From: Anthopleura xanthogrammica
Taxonomy: Eukaryota; Cnidaria; Anthozoa; Actiniaria; Actiniidae
Reading direction: 5' to 3'
Length of the DNA stretch: 64,000 nt
NCBI GenBank assembly: GCA_964019055.1
Contig: OZ025222.1
Location: 4,212,746 to 4,276,745, forward strand
Below the pieces are notes generated by a model. The model searched no databases. It was not told the origin of the DNA and worked only from the letters and a program-made list of their open reading frames with translations. The position numbers and the translations under genes are program-made. The stretch's first letter is position 1. The number at the start of each line of letters is the position of its first letter. Shown here piece by piece: positions 47,101 to 57,119 of the stretch.

Positions 47101-50100
47101 ATTGTAGTCCAAGAACCCAGATTGAAAAATTCTAGTGCAATACACTTGCATTGAAAAAAGGCTCCCTAAATATTGAATGACACCCCCTCCCCTCCCCTTC
47201 ACAACTAAATTCACAATCAAGGTAAATCATACTTGAGACTAACACAAGTGAATCAAATGTTGAAAATAGCTTGTAATTCGAACAATGCATATACCATGCC
47301 CCTATAGATTATGCGAGAAAGTCCATAGCAATACTTCCATTTAATTCTGAGTTTAATGTTTTGGAATAAAGTTATCATATCATATTATATTATGATAGCG
47401 TAGAACTCTATTAAGCCCCCCCCCCCCAAACATGCCTGAAATAAATAAGCCCCCCCCCCCCCTTTTAGAAGTTTAAAAAAAAAAATTATTTAGAGGCTTG
47501 CACTTAGAATAATGAATCACAACAAGTAAAAAGACAAATGTTTTGGATTACGTGGTCATAGGTCTGTAGTAGCTAGCTGTGACCTGAAATTTTTTTTATA
47601 GAACTGATATTATTTTTATAGAAAAAGAAATTAAAGTAGCTGGCGGTTAACATCCAAGCAATGCTGGCCGCTGGCTTATTCTAAACCACTGACCCTAACC
47701 AACAACACAATGTTTGAGACCCCAATGTGAACATTGTTGAGTCCTCAGGGCCCAGATTGAAAAGTTTCAGTGCAATTCACTCCAGCTGAGTTGACGATCA
47801 GAACAAACTCAAGGTCAACCAATCAGAATTGAGGATTCAACATCATGTTTTGACTAACATTTCCCATGATTTTACCAATAGAACCTAAAGAGTTTTACCA
47901 ATAGAGTTTTTCCTTCTGTAAATTTCTCATAAATGCTAGTCAAACTCATGGTGAAATTCCATTTTAATCAACAAGAGAAGTCTACATTGTAGACTTGCAA
48001 AATGCTTGGAAAATGCTAACCAAAAATAGTTGGCCCACAGTTCCTTTCGAGGAACACAATCAACTCAGCTGGCTTGTGTTGACTAGGTTAATTTGATCAG
48101 CTGTTATGTGAGTCTCAGGGCTTGGATTGAAACATCCTAGGAGAATCCCAGATGTTGTGTACTAAATCTTTCATTTTTCAATTCTTGCCAACAGCAAGAA
48201 GATGCAGCAAGTGGTGAGAGTGGAATCGATGAGGAAAGTACCAATGAGGACTGGTGTGCAGTATGTCGTAATGGAGGAGAACTGTTGTGTTGTGATACCT
48301 GTCCACGTGTGTTTCATCTGCAGTGCCATGTGCCTGCTGTTACTCAGACACCAAGGTGAGACTTGTAACAGTTGAAGATCATGATCATGGTGATGGGAAT
48401 GGGAATGATGTGATTGTGATGGTGATGGCTGTTGATGTGGTGAGGATGATGGTAGTGACATTGATTGTGATGGTGATGGTGTGCTGACAATGATTGTTAT
48501 GATGATGGTGGCACTGATGATGATTGTGATGATGTGGATGATGATGATGGTGGCACTGACGATGATCGTGATGGTGTACTGACAATGACTGTTATGATGA
48601 CGGTGGCACTGATTATGATTGTGATGATGATGACGGTGTCACCGATAATGATTGCAATGATGATTACAATGGCACTGACAATGATTGTGATGATGAGGAT
48701 GATGAGGATGATGATGATGATGGCACTGATTGATAGACATAATTATACTTTATTTAGCAGCAATCGTAATTTATTTTAAAAATAAAAAAATAAACAATAA
48801 AACATATTCTCAGATGCAAGCATTTACAACTTGATGTTGATTATAATGATGATTATAATGGTAGTGCGGTAGGAATAGTGGTCATCACATTATTTAGGAT
48901 ATTGATGGTGGTGGATGTTGGTGATACATGTGGTTGTGGGTTTAATTTACTATGACGCAGAGAAATGGTATATGAATAAAAATTGATTTTCTTTCCCTTT
49001 CAGTGATAGCTGGAGCTGTGGATTATGTCTCCAGTTGGACGCCAAAGCACTACAAGGTACTGAACTCTTGAAATTGTCATTTACTTTAATTTACTGGTCC
49101 CCTAAATTAAATGAATTAAATTAAATTGGTTAAAGCTTTGGATTTTCTTTTTTATTCTTTTCCAAATCAGTTAGAGGTCCTTAAAAATACCGTAAATCCT
49201 TTATTAAGCGTCCCTGGGGGGGGGGGGGGGGCTTATTTATTTCAGGCACGTTTGAGGGGGGGGGGGGGGAGGGCTTAATAGAGTTCTACGCTATCATAAT
49301 ATAATATGATATGATAACTTTATTCCAAAACATTAAGCTCAGGATTAAATGGAAGTATTACTATGGACTTTCTCGCATAATCTATAGGGGCATGGTATAT
49401 GCATTGTTCAAATTACAAGCTATTTTCAACATTTGATTCACTTGTGTTAGTCTCAAGTATGATTTACCTTGATTGTGAGTTTAGTTGTGAAGGGGAGGGG
49501 AGGGGAAGGGGGCTTAAAAGAGAGGGGGCTCAATAGATTTCTTCCTTTAAAAAGGGGGGGGGGGCTTATTAGAGAGGGAGGCTTATTTGAGATGGGGGGG
49601 GGGGGGGCTTAATAGAGGATTTACAGTAGTTAATTTTTGTGAATGTGGGGAGGATCTGGAAAACTTTAATTTAACTCATTTAACTCATCTAATAATAGAC
49701 CTCATCGGCTTGGGGTAATGTTGTCCCATTTCAGACCACGTGTCATTCTCTTGAGAATAACATTCTTTGTTTGAGTTGTATCCATATTCATGTATCTTCT
49801 CATGTGCAACCGTTAAACAATGAAATGATACTCTGGGGAATGACACGTGGTCTGAAATGGGACAACATTACACCCAAGCCGATGAGGTCTATTAACAGGC
49901 AGTCCCTCAAAAGTCCCTTTTTTGATTTTATGACAAATAATTTAATATATGATAATTTTTCTATTACTTATCATCTCAATTACATGAAGGACTGAAATAG
50001 TTTTTTCATTATTTTGTTTCATAAAAAAGCTGAATCATCAAACTCTTTAGTACAAGGTCCAAACAAACGACGGACATCTTTATCAGGATTAATGGACTGG

Positions 50101-52598
50101 GAAAGAAAGGTATTGTATAATTGTAGTAATTAGAGACTGTGCTTTACATGTGTTTTGATACATGTACCTTCAAAAATGCAAAATGTCTGGAGGGCGGGGA
50201 CGCTCGTCATACCTTTAAAGGTTCCATTTCTGCAATTTCGTACCTTTAGGGTCTCACAAAAATTTATCTAAAATGACCACCACAGAGCAAGCCAGTAACT
50301 CTTAGGGTGACACTAGAGAAAAATGTTTGCACATGCATGCCTTTCAGCACGCTTTCCAAGAATTTATAGATTTTTTTGTGAGAAAATAAATGCTTGTTTT
50401 CTCCGAGTATACAAAAAAATTTGTGGGTATACTTTTGTGAGACCAAGATAATGTGTTAATAAAGACAATATTTAATTATGAAAGAATTAGCCTTAAGTTT
50501 CAAGAACTGTTCTTAAGTTTTGGCATTTTGTAAAGACTATTCTTCAGGCAAGTGTGAAGGTCAAATTTGAATTTTTTTACAATAGCACGAAGACGCTTTC
50601 GACTAATTTGCATACAGACGTTTTTCACGCATGTCTCTTAGGGTACTTCTAGTTAGCACTCATCAAATAATGAGCATTTTGGTACCTTTAGGGGTAAAAA
50701 TCATTAGTTGCCACACCCATCTGGACAGGACTTGGGTACATTTTAGGGGTCATTTTCAAAATTTCCAACTTCAGGGCTCAAAATAATGGCCAGTCATATG
50801 GCAGTCAAGATATCTGGCATATGATATTTTATTTATTTTTTTTTTGAATATGACCTGTCAAGATGTCGGTTCAAAACCGTATTAATTTTTGATTGGTCAA
50901 GCACCAAGTTTGGCAGGACATTGACCGTTGACCGGCGTTATTTTGAGCCCTGAACGTGCATCCTGGTTTTTTATATGAGTAATGACTCCCCCCCCCCCCC
51001 CCCTCACCCCAAACGTGGATAAAAGCCAAATCATGAAGAAGAAAAACAAGGGAAATACTTTGATGATATTCTTTATAGGAAGGTGTGCAAAGATCAAAAA
51101 TGCATCATTTCATTCTCCTGATCTGAGTTATTTGCAATATAAAAATAGATTTTAATCAGCACACATCTTTGTCTAGATATGTGAGAAGATGTTACTGGAG
51201 CTGTTTTGTCATGCTGATAGTATACCTTTTCAACAGAAAGTCAGTAAATCTGTAAGTACTTGGCAGTCTCCTACTCTGTAGACCCTCTAGCATGGACCAC
51301 TTAAACCTTAACCAATCATGATGTAGTGTGTAAACTGCAGCCAATCAGGAGAGAGCAGAATCAGTACCTGGTATCATATTGATCTCAGCCAATCACAATG
51401 TAGTGTGTAAACTGCAGCCAATCAGGAGAGCCAATCACAATGTAGAGTGAAAAGCTATAGCTAATCAGGAGAGGGCAGAATCAGTATCATATTGATCTCA
51501 GCCAATCTCATTGTAGAATGAAAACTGTAGCCAATCAGGAGAGAGTAGAATCAGTATGATAACCAATATTGACCTCAGACAATCACAATGTAGAGTGAAA
51601 AACTATCAGTAGAAAGCCAATCAGTAGAAAGCAGAATCAGTATCATTGATCTTAGCCAATCACAATGTAGAATGAAAACTGTATCCTATCAGGAGAGAGA
51701 ATAATATTGAATGTGTTGTATACATAAACTTAAGCCTCTGGCTAGAGAGACTTGGTGATGGCTCCCCATATCATGACTTAGAATAGAGATTGATTGATTG
51801 ATCAAATTATTCATTGATTATCTTAATCTCACTTTACATTTTGTATGTGTAGGTCCCAAACTACTATAAGGTCATAGCCAATCCCATGGATCTTTCCACT
51901 ATGCGAGCCAAACTCCAGCCCCAACACTTCCAGCATTACTCCAACGTTACTGAGTTTCTCAGGGACTGCAAGCTAATTTTCCAAAACTGCCAGACATTCA
52001 ATGATGTGAGTATTACTTTCTGTTGGAATATTCTCTATTCCCCTCCATACTTAATACCAGTATTAGTAATTGATCTGAAACTTTTTTTACAGTTCCTTTT
52101 CTTAGCCTAATTATACCAATTTTAATACTTTTTATGACACAACTACTGGTACCTATAGTTCAAGATGGCAGGGCTTTTGGCTTCTGTCAATAAAACAATT
52201 CCAATCCATGGTCTTTCACACTTAGAGGTCACCAACAAATCAGAATCTTCGGTCCTCACACTCATAAAGGAAATGCCTACATGTCTTTCTGATCACCTTG
52301 TGTCGTTGCCTCTAACAACATTGTACTTTTGACAGTAAAATTTATGTCTTTAAATTCTCTCCTTTCTCATTCAAGTGATAAGTTTAGTAATGTGCATTCT
52401 ATTGCAAGTTTAAATGCATTAATTTCCATTCTATTTAAATAGGAAAATTCTGAAGTTGGTCGAATGGGAAATAACCTGGATTTGTACTTCATGACAATGG
52501 TCCAGAAGTATCTACCAGATGATATTGAAATACCTGATCTAGAACCAGTAATAAAGAAGAGAAGGGAAGATCCAAAAGCATTCATACATAGCTTATGA
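38114..52598 (+). CDS. TIF1-family protein (TRIM24/TRIM33-like): RING, B-boxes, PHD, bromodomain
   Basis: Exons 38114-40018, 48195-48355, 49004-49056, 50030-50109, 51177-51251, 51853-52005 and 52443-52598 join in phase (0, 2, 1, 0, 0, 0) to 860 residues. Exon 1 (635 residues) holds a C3HC4 RING (Cys22-Cys80), B-box 1 (about 118-155), B-box 2 (about 179-210), a coiled coil (about 222-325) and a long Ser/Asn/Gly-rich linker. Exons 2 and 3 form the PHD finger ('[18 protein letters not shown]', 'VFHLQC', 'SCGLC'). Exons 5 to 7 form the bromodomain ('[12 protein letters not shown]', '[10 protein letters not shown]' with the acetyl-lysine Asn). This domain order is specific to TIF1 proteins, which are nuclear chromatin-reading E3 ligases and corepressors. 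In vertebrates the PHD-bromo unit reads unmodified H3K4 with acetyl-lysine, and TRIM33 acts in TGF-beta/SMAD signalling. It is shorter than human TRIM24/33, mainly in the linker. A possible AATAAA is at 52898. Confidence 0.96.
41592..41781. mobile_element. MITE, GGGCTYRAAATAA family, copy 1
   Basis: Starts GGGCTTAGAATAACAGCTGG and ends ACTGGCCATTATTTTAAGCC, inverted with respect to each other. Contains GGTCAAAATGACC. Copies at 44280-44456 and 50772-50952. Confidence 0.6.
42915..42976. repeat. Short inverted repeat
   Basis: AGTGTTTTATTGGGTTTAAA and its inverted partner GACCCAATAAAACAC face each other around GGTGAAGCC; possibly a very small foldback. Confidence 0.6.
43259..43415 (+). mobile_element. 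tRNA-derived SINE, 5'-truncated copy
   Basis: Body blocks TTAGTAGAGTTGCTTGTTG, GTGCTTTGAGGGTTTTTCTC, TTTTCCTCCCTCTACAAAAA, CCAATTGGAAT and TGGAATCCACTGTTAAT match the 21404 copy. It ends in a TTTA-type tail. The tRNA-like head is missing. Confidence 0.8.
44280..44456. mobile_element. MITE, GGGCTYRAAATAA family, copy 2
   Basis: Left GGGCTTGAAAGAACAGCAGG; right GGCTATTATTTCAAGCC. Shares GTCCGGCCAG/GGCCGGTCATC inner blocks and the GACCAG repeats with its relatives. Confidence 0.6.
44900..45990. repeat. Tandem satellite, about 135-140 bp unit
   Basis: Units contain TATTGTAAAATGAAGTAAAAA, CTAGAGAAAATACTTGTAAG, GTGTCTGAGGATTATGGTAA and GAAATAGYACTACACAAC. I see about seven: near 44909, 45046, 45181, 45318, 45567, 45706 and 45838, with an unrelated AT-rich interruption at 45480-45560. 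The later three form a subfamily with CTTGTCTAGAAAAATAC. Confidence 0.9.
46837..47026. mobile_element. MITE, AGATCTAATG ends
   Basis: Outer AGATCTAATG/CATTAGATC and inner CTATGTACGTTTCCACCCAA / TTGAGTGGAAACATACATAG are inverted, as are AAAACTTCTGG / CCAGAGGTTTT. AT-rich core. Confidence 0.8.
47183..47460 (-). mobile_element. Inverted twin of the poly-G MITE at 49188
   Basis: The minus strand matches 49227-49511 over at least 215 bp with only about five differences (for example TTAGTTGTGAAGGGGAGGGG, and the shared TTACCTTGATTGTGA and CATAATCTATAGGGGCATGG). It is bordered by C-runs. It lies upstream of the PHD exons, while its twin lies downstream. Confidence 0.85.
48360..48735. repeat. GATGAT/GTGATGGT array
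   Basis: GATGATGGTGGCACTGACRATG recurs at about 60-70 bp spacing within the intron after the first PHD exon. Open frames here are artefacts. Confidence 0.9.
49188..49629. mobile_element. MITE with G-run interior, TACCGTAAATCCT ends
   Basis: Left end TACCGTAAATCCTTTATTAAGC, inverted at the right as AATAGAGGATTTACAGTA. The interior has several G10-G14 runs next to GGCTTATT/GGCTTAATAGAG, suggesting local duplication of the terminal GGGGGCTTAATAGA block. Located in the intron after PHD exon 49004-49056. Confidence 0.75.
49696..49891. mobile_element. Mariner-like MITE, copy 1
   Basis: Inverted ends of at least 45 bp beginning GACCTCATCGGCTTGG, with TA on each side. About 97% identical to 57787-57983. 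Non-coding. Confidence 0.85.
50187..50771. other. Intron segment with degenerate repeats
   Basis: GGGCGGGGACGCTCGTCATA and repeated ACCTTTARGGG blocks near both ends (50207-50260, 50680-50750) resemble the CCCTAAAAGGGAC repeats of the element at 53580. Probably a decayed relative; borders uncertain. Confidence 0.3.
50772..50952. mobile_element. MITE, CAGGGCTCAAAATAA family, copy 3
   Basis: CAGGGCTCAAAATAATGGCC is inverted at the right as GGCGTTATTTTGAGCCCTG. The CAGGG start recalls hAT elements, but no 8-bp duplication is visible. Confidence 0.75.
51290..51710. repeat. Tandem repeat with CCAAT-like cores in TRIM intron
   Basis: CAGCCAATCACAATGTAGWGTG, AAACTGYAGCCAATCAGGAGA and GCAGAATCAGTATCATATTG repeat at roughly 60-105 bp, five or six times with deletions. 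Each unit holds one or two CCAAT pentamers. It lies between the first two bromodomain exons. Confidence 0.85.
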
Positions 52599-53360
52599 AT
52601 CACCTAATCATTGACATCTTTTTTAAATCTAATTATTAATATCATACTAAAAAGTACATTCCCATAGAGCTGGTCTTGTCAAATTGTACGATAGTGTACA
52701 TATTCAGAATGGTTATGGAAGTAGGGGTTTTACAGAGTACTTTTTTGTTCAGTGGTGTCACATTTGCAGCCTGTTTTTACCAACAGTGGTTCTCTGGTTC
52801 TCTCACTACCTTTTCTCAGTTACCCCACCTTGGTTTTTCTGTTCTCTTGAAAGTCTGTTGGGGATGGAAGGGGCAACTGGCAGGGTTGTTTTGTGAAATA
52901 AAACCAAGAATGCAAAGCTGGGCTCCCATGCAAACTGTCAATTATAAATTTGCCCCCTCATTACAAGCACTAGGTGTTAGTAACCCCCCCCCCCCCCCCC
53001 CCAACACACAAATTGATAAAAGGAAACAATTTTTGTTTTGGAAACAACTCCCTCAAAAATGAGCACATTTGAAAAGGGAATTCTGCCAGCCTCCTCCTCC
53101 CAGATAAAAAATGACTTATGCTGGTCCTCTTGACTGATCAAGTTGTTGATCAGTCCAATGTGGGCAATCATGTCCGGCCATGTTGAGCAGTTAATATTTC
53201 TAGCCTTAATATCTAGAAATTATTTAAATAATTTTATTCATCTTTCCATCTTTCCCATTCAGTACCACCATTATGATAATATTTTAAAATTGTTTCATAG
53301 TGATATGAATGAATGTGCAGTCCTGAGGGAAGCTCTATTTGGTTTATTTCCTTTAGCTGT
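52599..53360. other. 3' flank of the TRIM gene
   Basis: It contains a candidate poly(A) signal AATAAA at 52898-52903 and a C-run at 52984-53002. No gene seen on either strand. Confidence 0.5.
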
Positions 53361-53400
53361 TCAAGAGACCCCTTGCAAGTGATGTCAAAGCAGCTCAATT

Positions 53401-53530
53401 AACCATTCTCAAAATTATCTTGGATGCGAAGCAAACAAAAGAAATCACACTTTTTCTTGATGGAATTTGTGACATTTCTTTTGTATTTCCATGTTAGCCT
53501 TGCATTCAAAATAATTTTGAGAAGGGTCCA
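53401..53530. mobile_element. Small MITE nested in the 53369 element
   Basis: CATTCTCAAAATTATCTTGG on the left and inverted AATAATTTTGAGAA on the right. Removing it rejoins CAGCTCAATT to TGTAGGACAAAAC as in the uninterrupted copy at 22121. Confidence 0.75.
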
Positions 53531-53579
53531 TTTGTAGGACAAAACAAAAGAATTGCAATCTCCTGACAATTGGAAACCT

Positions 53580-53941
53580 CCCGGGGGGGGACTCCCTATT
53601 GAAAGAGGGTGGGGATGCTCGCCGAAAATCTTAAAAATGGACCCTAAAAGGGACCTGTGTTGTCAGTTTATGGGCGTGACAGGGATAAAATTCTACCCCT
53701 AAGAGGGACCAAGCAAAAACGTATCCAAGGCTGGGTTTCTCGATTTAATTTGTTAACATCAAACGCCTTCTGCTCGTATGAGTTGCTGTTTATTTTAAAA
53801 CCCCTAAAAGGGACCACAAAACTCAGCTGGTGGGCATTCTCGTTCATAACACCCTAAGCGGGACCGAAACCTCGATTATAAACCCCTAAAAGGGACTGCG
53901 AGCATCCCCGTCCCTTCGACCTCCGAGTCCCCCCCCGGGGG
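53580..53941. mobile_element. MITE with CCCGGGGGGGACTC ends nested in the 53369 element
   Basis: The ends CCCGGGGGGGGACTCC and GGAGTCCCCCCCCGGGG are inverted. The sequence GGAAACCT flanks both sides (a 6-8 bp target duplication; the exact length is hidden by the G-run). The interior has GGGGATGCTCG / CGAGCATCCCC inverted and repeated CCCTAAAAGGGAC. Confidence 0.85.
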
Positions 53942-54150
53942 AAACCTATTGTTTTGTCTTCCAAATTTAGTTGCATTCTGAACTGCTACAAGAGGTCTAA
54001 AGGCACTTTGCTGGAAAAAGTCTTGTGAATCATTGACTGGCAAACATACTTAGATATTCCCTTATTTATAGAACTTTTGCTGGTCAGAATTACTTATGTG
54101 ATACTTTTTAGCCTACCCTCGGGGACTATGAGCAACATTCATTCATTATA

Positions 54151-54340
54151 GGCAATTTGCATGAGCTCAAAATTCCAGCACAAAGCACTCTGGGAAAGTG
54201 AGTCCTTATGCTTTTTTGGCTCCTCTGAAATGCATCTGAGTAATTTTTTCCCCCAGATAGTTCCCTTGATTTCCCTGTTCGAATTTTACTGCAAGGACTC
54301 ACTTTCCCAGAATGCTTTGTGAACTTTGATGCACATTGCC
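54151..54340. mobile_element. MITE-like inverted repeat
   Basis: GGCAATTTGCAT and CACTCTGGGAAAGTGAGTCC on the left are inverted on the right (GGACTCACTTTCCCAGAATG, ATGCACATTGCC). The long minus-strand frame through it has no family resemblance. Confidence 0.75.
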
Positions 54341-55620
54341 TATTGAGGTGTAACTTGAACATTATTAACCTATTCAGACTGCAAGTTTTATTGTTATGTG
54401 ACTGCTTGGAAAACCTGGTGTTATTTGAAGCATTCAACCCCAATGTGGTTAGCTCTAGGGTGTCAAACCCAACAGATCTTATGTGACTCACTTTATATAT
54501 TGTGCGCTTCCAAAAAAATATCCATATTCCACTTTGGAGGATATTTGAAAAAGGGGTCCCCCCAACCTCTCTAGAATTTTCAATTTTCTTCCACACAAAC
54601 CTAGTAATTTTGTTTTTCATCTGACCCCCTGTCAATTTCTGATCTCCCCCATGGTGAGGTATGGATTTTTTTGGAACCACACTTTGTTTGAAGTCACTTT
54701 TTCCAGAAAATTCAAGAGATTATAAACTCTAAGATCTTAAATACCAGACATGTAAATATTACGATTGTGAAATAATATTTGTTGAAGAATTCACAAGAAA
54801 ACTTCTTGAAACTCACTGTAGCTTTTACTGTAGCATTGTTCCAGTTTCATTGTGTGGGTTGCCTGTGTTAAGGTTGGGCAAAACACTTAATTTCCCGTTT
54901 TGGGGGGCAACTAGGAAGAAAGTTATTTGAAAATTCAAAACTTTTCGTGCAGATGTTGCTCTATTTTTTTGGGCGAATATTTTGAGCATAAAAAGATCGA
55001 GTCTGCAAATTAGGCTAGTGCAGATGTTTGAGAATATTTGATTTACTATTATCATGTATTATCATTGAAAAATCCAGTATCAGTTTAATCAGAGTTAATT
55101 CCACACGCATGGGAGAATGGAACGTTTGGTGATACAGACAAAGTATGGCCGGATGCATGACATTTACTCACAAAATTGTTCAATTTTATTTCGGCTTTCT
55201 GCATGGTTTTTGCAAATTCTGATAGATGAATTTTTCTATTGTGTTCCATTGCTTTAGATGTTGTCATAATGTTGGCAGTGGCTGCTTATTATAATTAAGT
55301 TGGGTAATTGTTACAGCACCATCCTCTATCTGCGAGTACAGGATTTGATAAAAAAAAAATGCCGCTGTTGTAGATAGCGCTAACTCATGGTTACCTGGAG
55401 TGAAGGGGTTGGGGAGCGATGGGGGCTAGATAGTTTTTGTTTGCAAAAAAGACCATTGCAGCGATCAAATGTAGCGCGCACCATCATTACCAACGCTGCT
55501 ATTATTCCTAAACAACAAAATCATAAAATAATTCGCACATCTTTTGTTCCAACAGCACGAGACTTTGAGAATGTCAAAAATATGTTCGAGTATAGCAAAA
55601 AGGTCTATTGCGCTAAAAAA
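54341..55620. other. Intergenic; nothing recognised
   Basis: AT-rich sequence between the TRIM and L27a genes. Open frames are unsupported. Confidence 0.4.
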
Positions 55621-55639
55621 AGGTGGGGGTTGCCATGCA

Positions 55640-55852
55640 GTCTTATTATTATTCATTTATCCCATCCATCTTATTCCTGTGACTTCATCCAATCCTTCTC
55701 GACTACATTTTTATTCTTACGCCTTCATCCAATCCTTCTCGTGTATATTTTTATCCAGTTACGCCTTTATCCAATCCATCTCGTGTACATTCTTATACCC
55801 ACGCCTTCATCCAATCCATCTCGTATATTGTGCAAAAGGGGGGGGGGGGGGG
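55640..55852. repeat. Short tandem repeat, about 38-43 bp unit
   Basis: CTTCATCCAATCCTTCTCG, TTTATCCAATCCATCTCGTG and similar units repeat four to five times, followed by a G-run at 55838-55852. Confidence 0.8.
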
Positions 55853-56323
55853 TGACTAGTAGACCAGTTTGATTGGGGGGTACAAAGAAACACTGTGGTC
55901 TTAGGGACCAGTCGATAATTACAGGGGAAGGGAGGCTGGTGCATTTTCAATTTTCACTTGCACAAATTTCTTGACCCCTCCCCCAGAAGCGCCCTTTGTC
56001 TCTCTTAGCTCCATCCTTGGTGGAGCATAAAAATGCTGCCCTCCTCTATTTGAATAAAAGTATAACATCCACAACAACAGTATTGTTTCAAAATCTTTTA
56101 CAGGGTTGCCACTCATCTGGAAAAATTACCCGACTTTTCCCTGACCAAAAACCAATTTTTCACTGACCACACTGGGCACTTATTTTACGGAAAATGTTAG
56201 TTCTACCAAAGGAAGCCCAACTAAAAAATTCCGAATTTAAAAACGATTTTGTGAAGGCTGACAGAAATTCCGACTTTTTGGTAAATCGATAAAATTCAAT
56301 GAACAAAATCAAAATTCCCTGAC

Positions 56324-56497
56324 AATAGCCCCTTTCTGAGATATGCTTCGCGCGGACACAAAGGTTTCAGTACGAGGCTCCGCGCTAAATTAAATTTATT
56401 CTTTTCTCCTGTCACGAATCACTGATCATTTAGCACAGAGCCTCACATTGAAACCTTTGTTCGTGACAGATGAAGCATATCTCAGAAGTGGGCTATT
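56324..56497. mobile_element. MITE, AATAGCCC(C/A)(T/C)TTCTGAGATAT
   Basis: AATAGCCCCTTTCTGAGATA on the left and TATCTCAGAAGTGGGCTATT on the right are inverted. Inner ACAAAGGTTTCA / TGAAACCTTTGT are also inverted. Confidence 0.8.
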
Positions 56498-57082
56498 CCA
56501 TGACTTTGCAAAAAATTCAGAATTCACTTACTTTTCCCTGGGAACCAACAAGGTGTTTAAGTTTCCTTAGTACTCAGTTCTTACTTAATCACATGTCACA
56601 TTCTAAATTTCATTCCTCAAGAGAAATAAAACATGCAATGGAAAGTAAAAGTAAATAAGATTCTGTGAAAATTCTGGAACAAAAAAGTGATTATTTTAGG
56701 AGTTATTGTAAATGACACCAAAGCAAGGCTAGTGTGTATTGATCATCTGGTACTTATGTCTGTATCACAAGCGCTGGACGAAGGACTTTTCCAACTTGCT
56801 TCCCACCAACTTTAGCGACCCAAAAACGGGTTGCTGAATTATGCTCACACTCTTGATCAATGTACATAAATTTAGATTTAGATTAAATTTTTGGCGCGAA
56901 ACGCAAATGAAAATCCTGCAAGAGGAACAAGTCAACCTCTCGCAACTTCGACGTTCACTATGTTATCTTTTTTTACATTTGCTTCGCTCGTGACTCTGTG
57001 AGTCTCTTGGAGCAATATTACTACAACACCAGTGACCCTTGATTTCCCCAAATGAAAACAACATCAAACTAGGTGTATTTGT

Positions 57083-57088
57083 TTTATT
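57083..57088 (-). terminator. Poly(A) signal of the L27a gene
   Basis: AATAAA on the minus strand, 32 bp past the stop codon, at a spacing suited to a compact ribosomal-protein 3' UTR. Confidence 0.6.
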
Positions 57089-57119
57089 CATTTATACAAA
57101 GACCAAATTTTAGCAATGC

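Larger units (their letters stand above)
40019..48194 (+). other. First intron of the TRIM gene (8.2 kb)
   Basis: AT-rich intron holding a satellite (44.9-46.0 kb), MITEs and a SINE copy listed separately. The stretches 40.1-41.5 kb, 41.8-42.9 kb, 43.4-44.2 kb and 47.5-48.1 kb show no gene or clear repeat. Single frames in it are short and lack splice context. Confidence 0.8.
53369..53996. mobile_element. MITE, CCTTGCA...CAGCTCAATT family, copy 2, with two nested insertions
   Basis: The outer arms match 22121-22247 (ACCCCTTGCAAGTGATGTCA, GCAGCTCAATT, TAGGACAAAACAA, CTCCTGACAATTGGAAACCT and CTATTGTTTTGTC). The copy is split by an insertion at about 53401-53530 and another at 53580-53941. Confidence 0.8.

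Noticed and set aside
54126..54680. Minus-strand frame of 184 codons
   Set aside because: It crosses an inverted-repeat element and has no recognisable domain, no splice support and no conserved composition.
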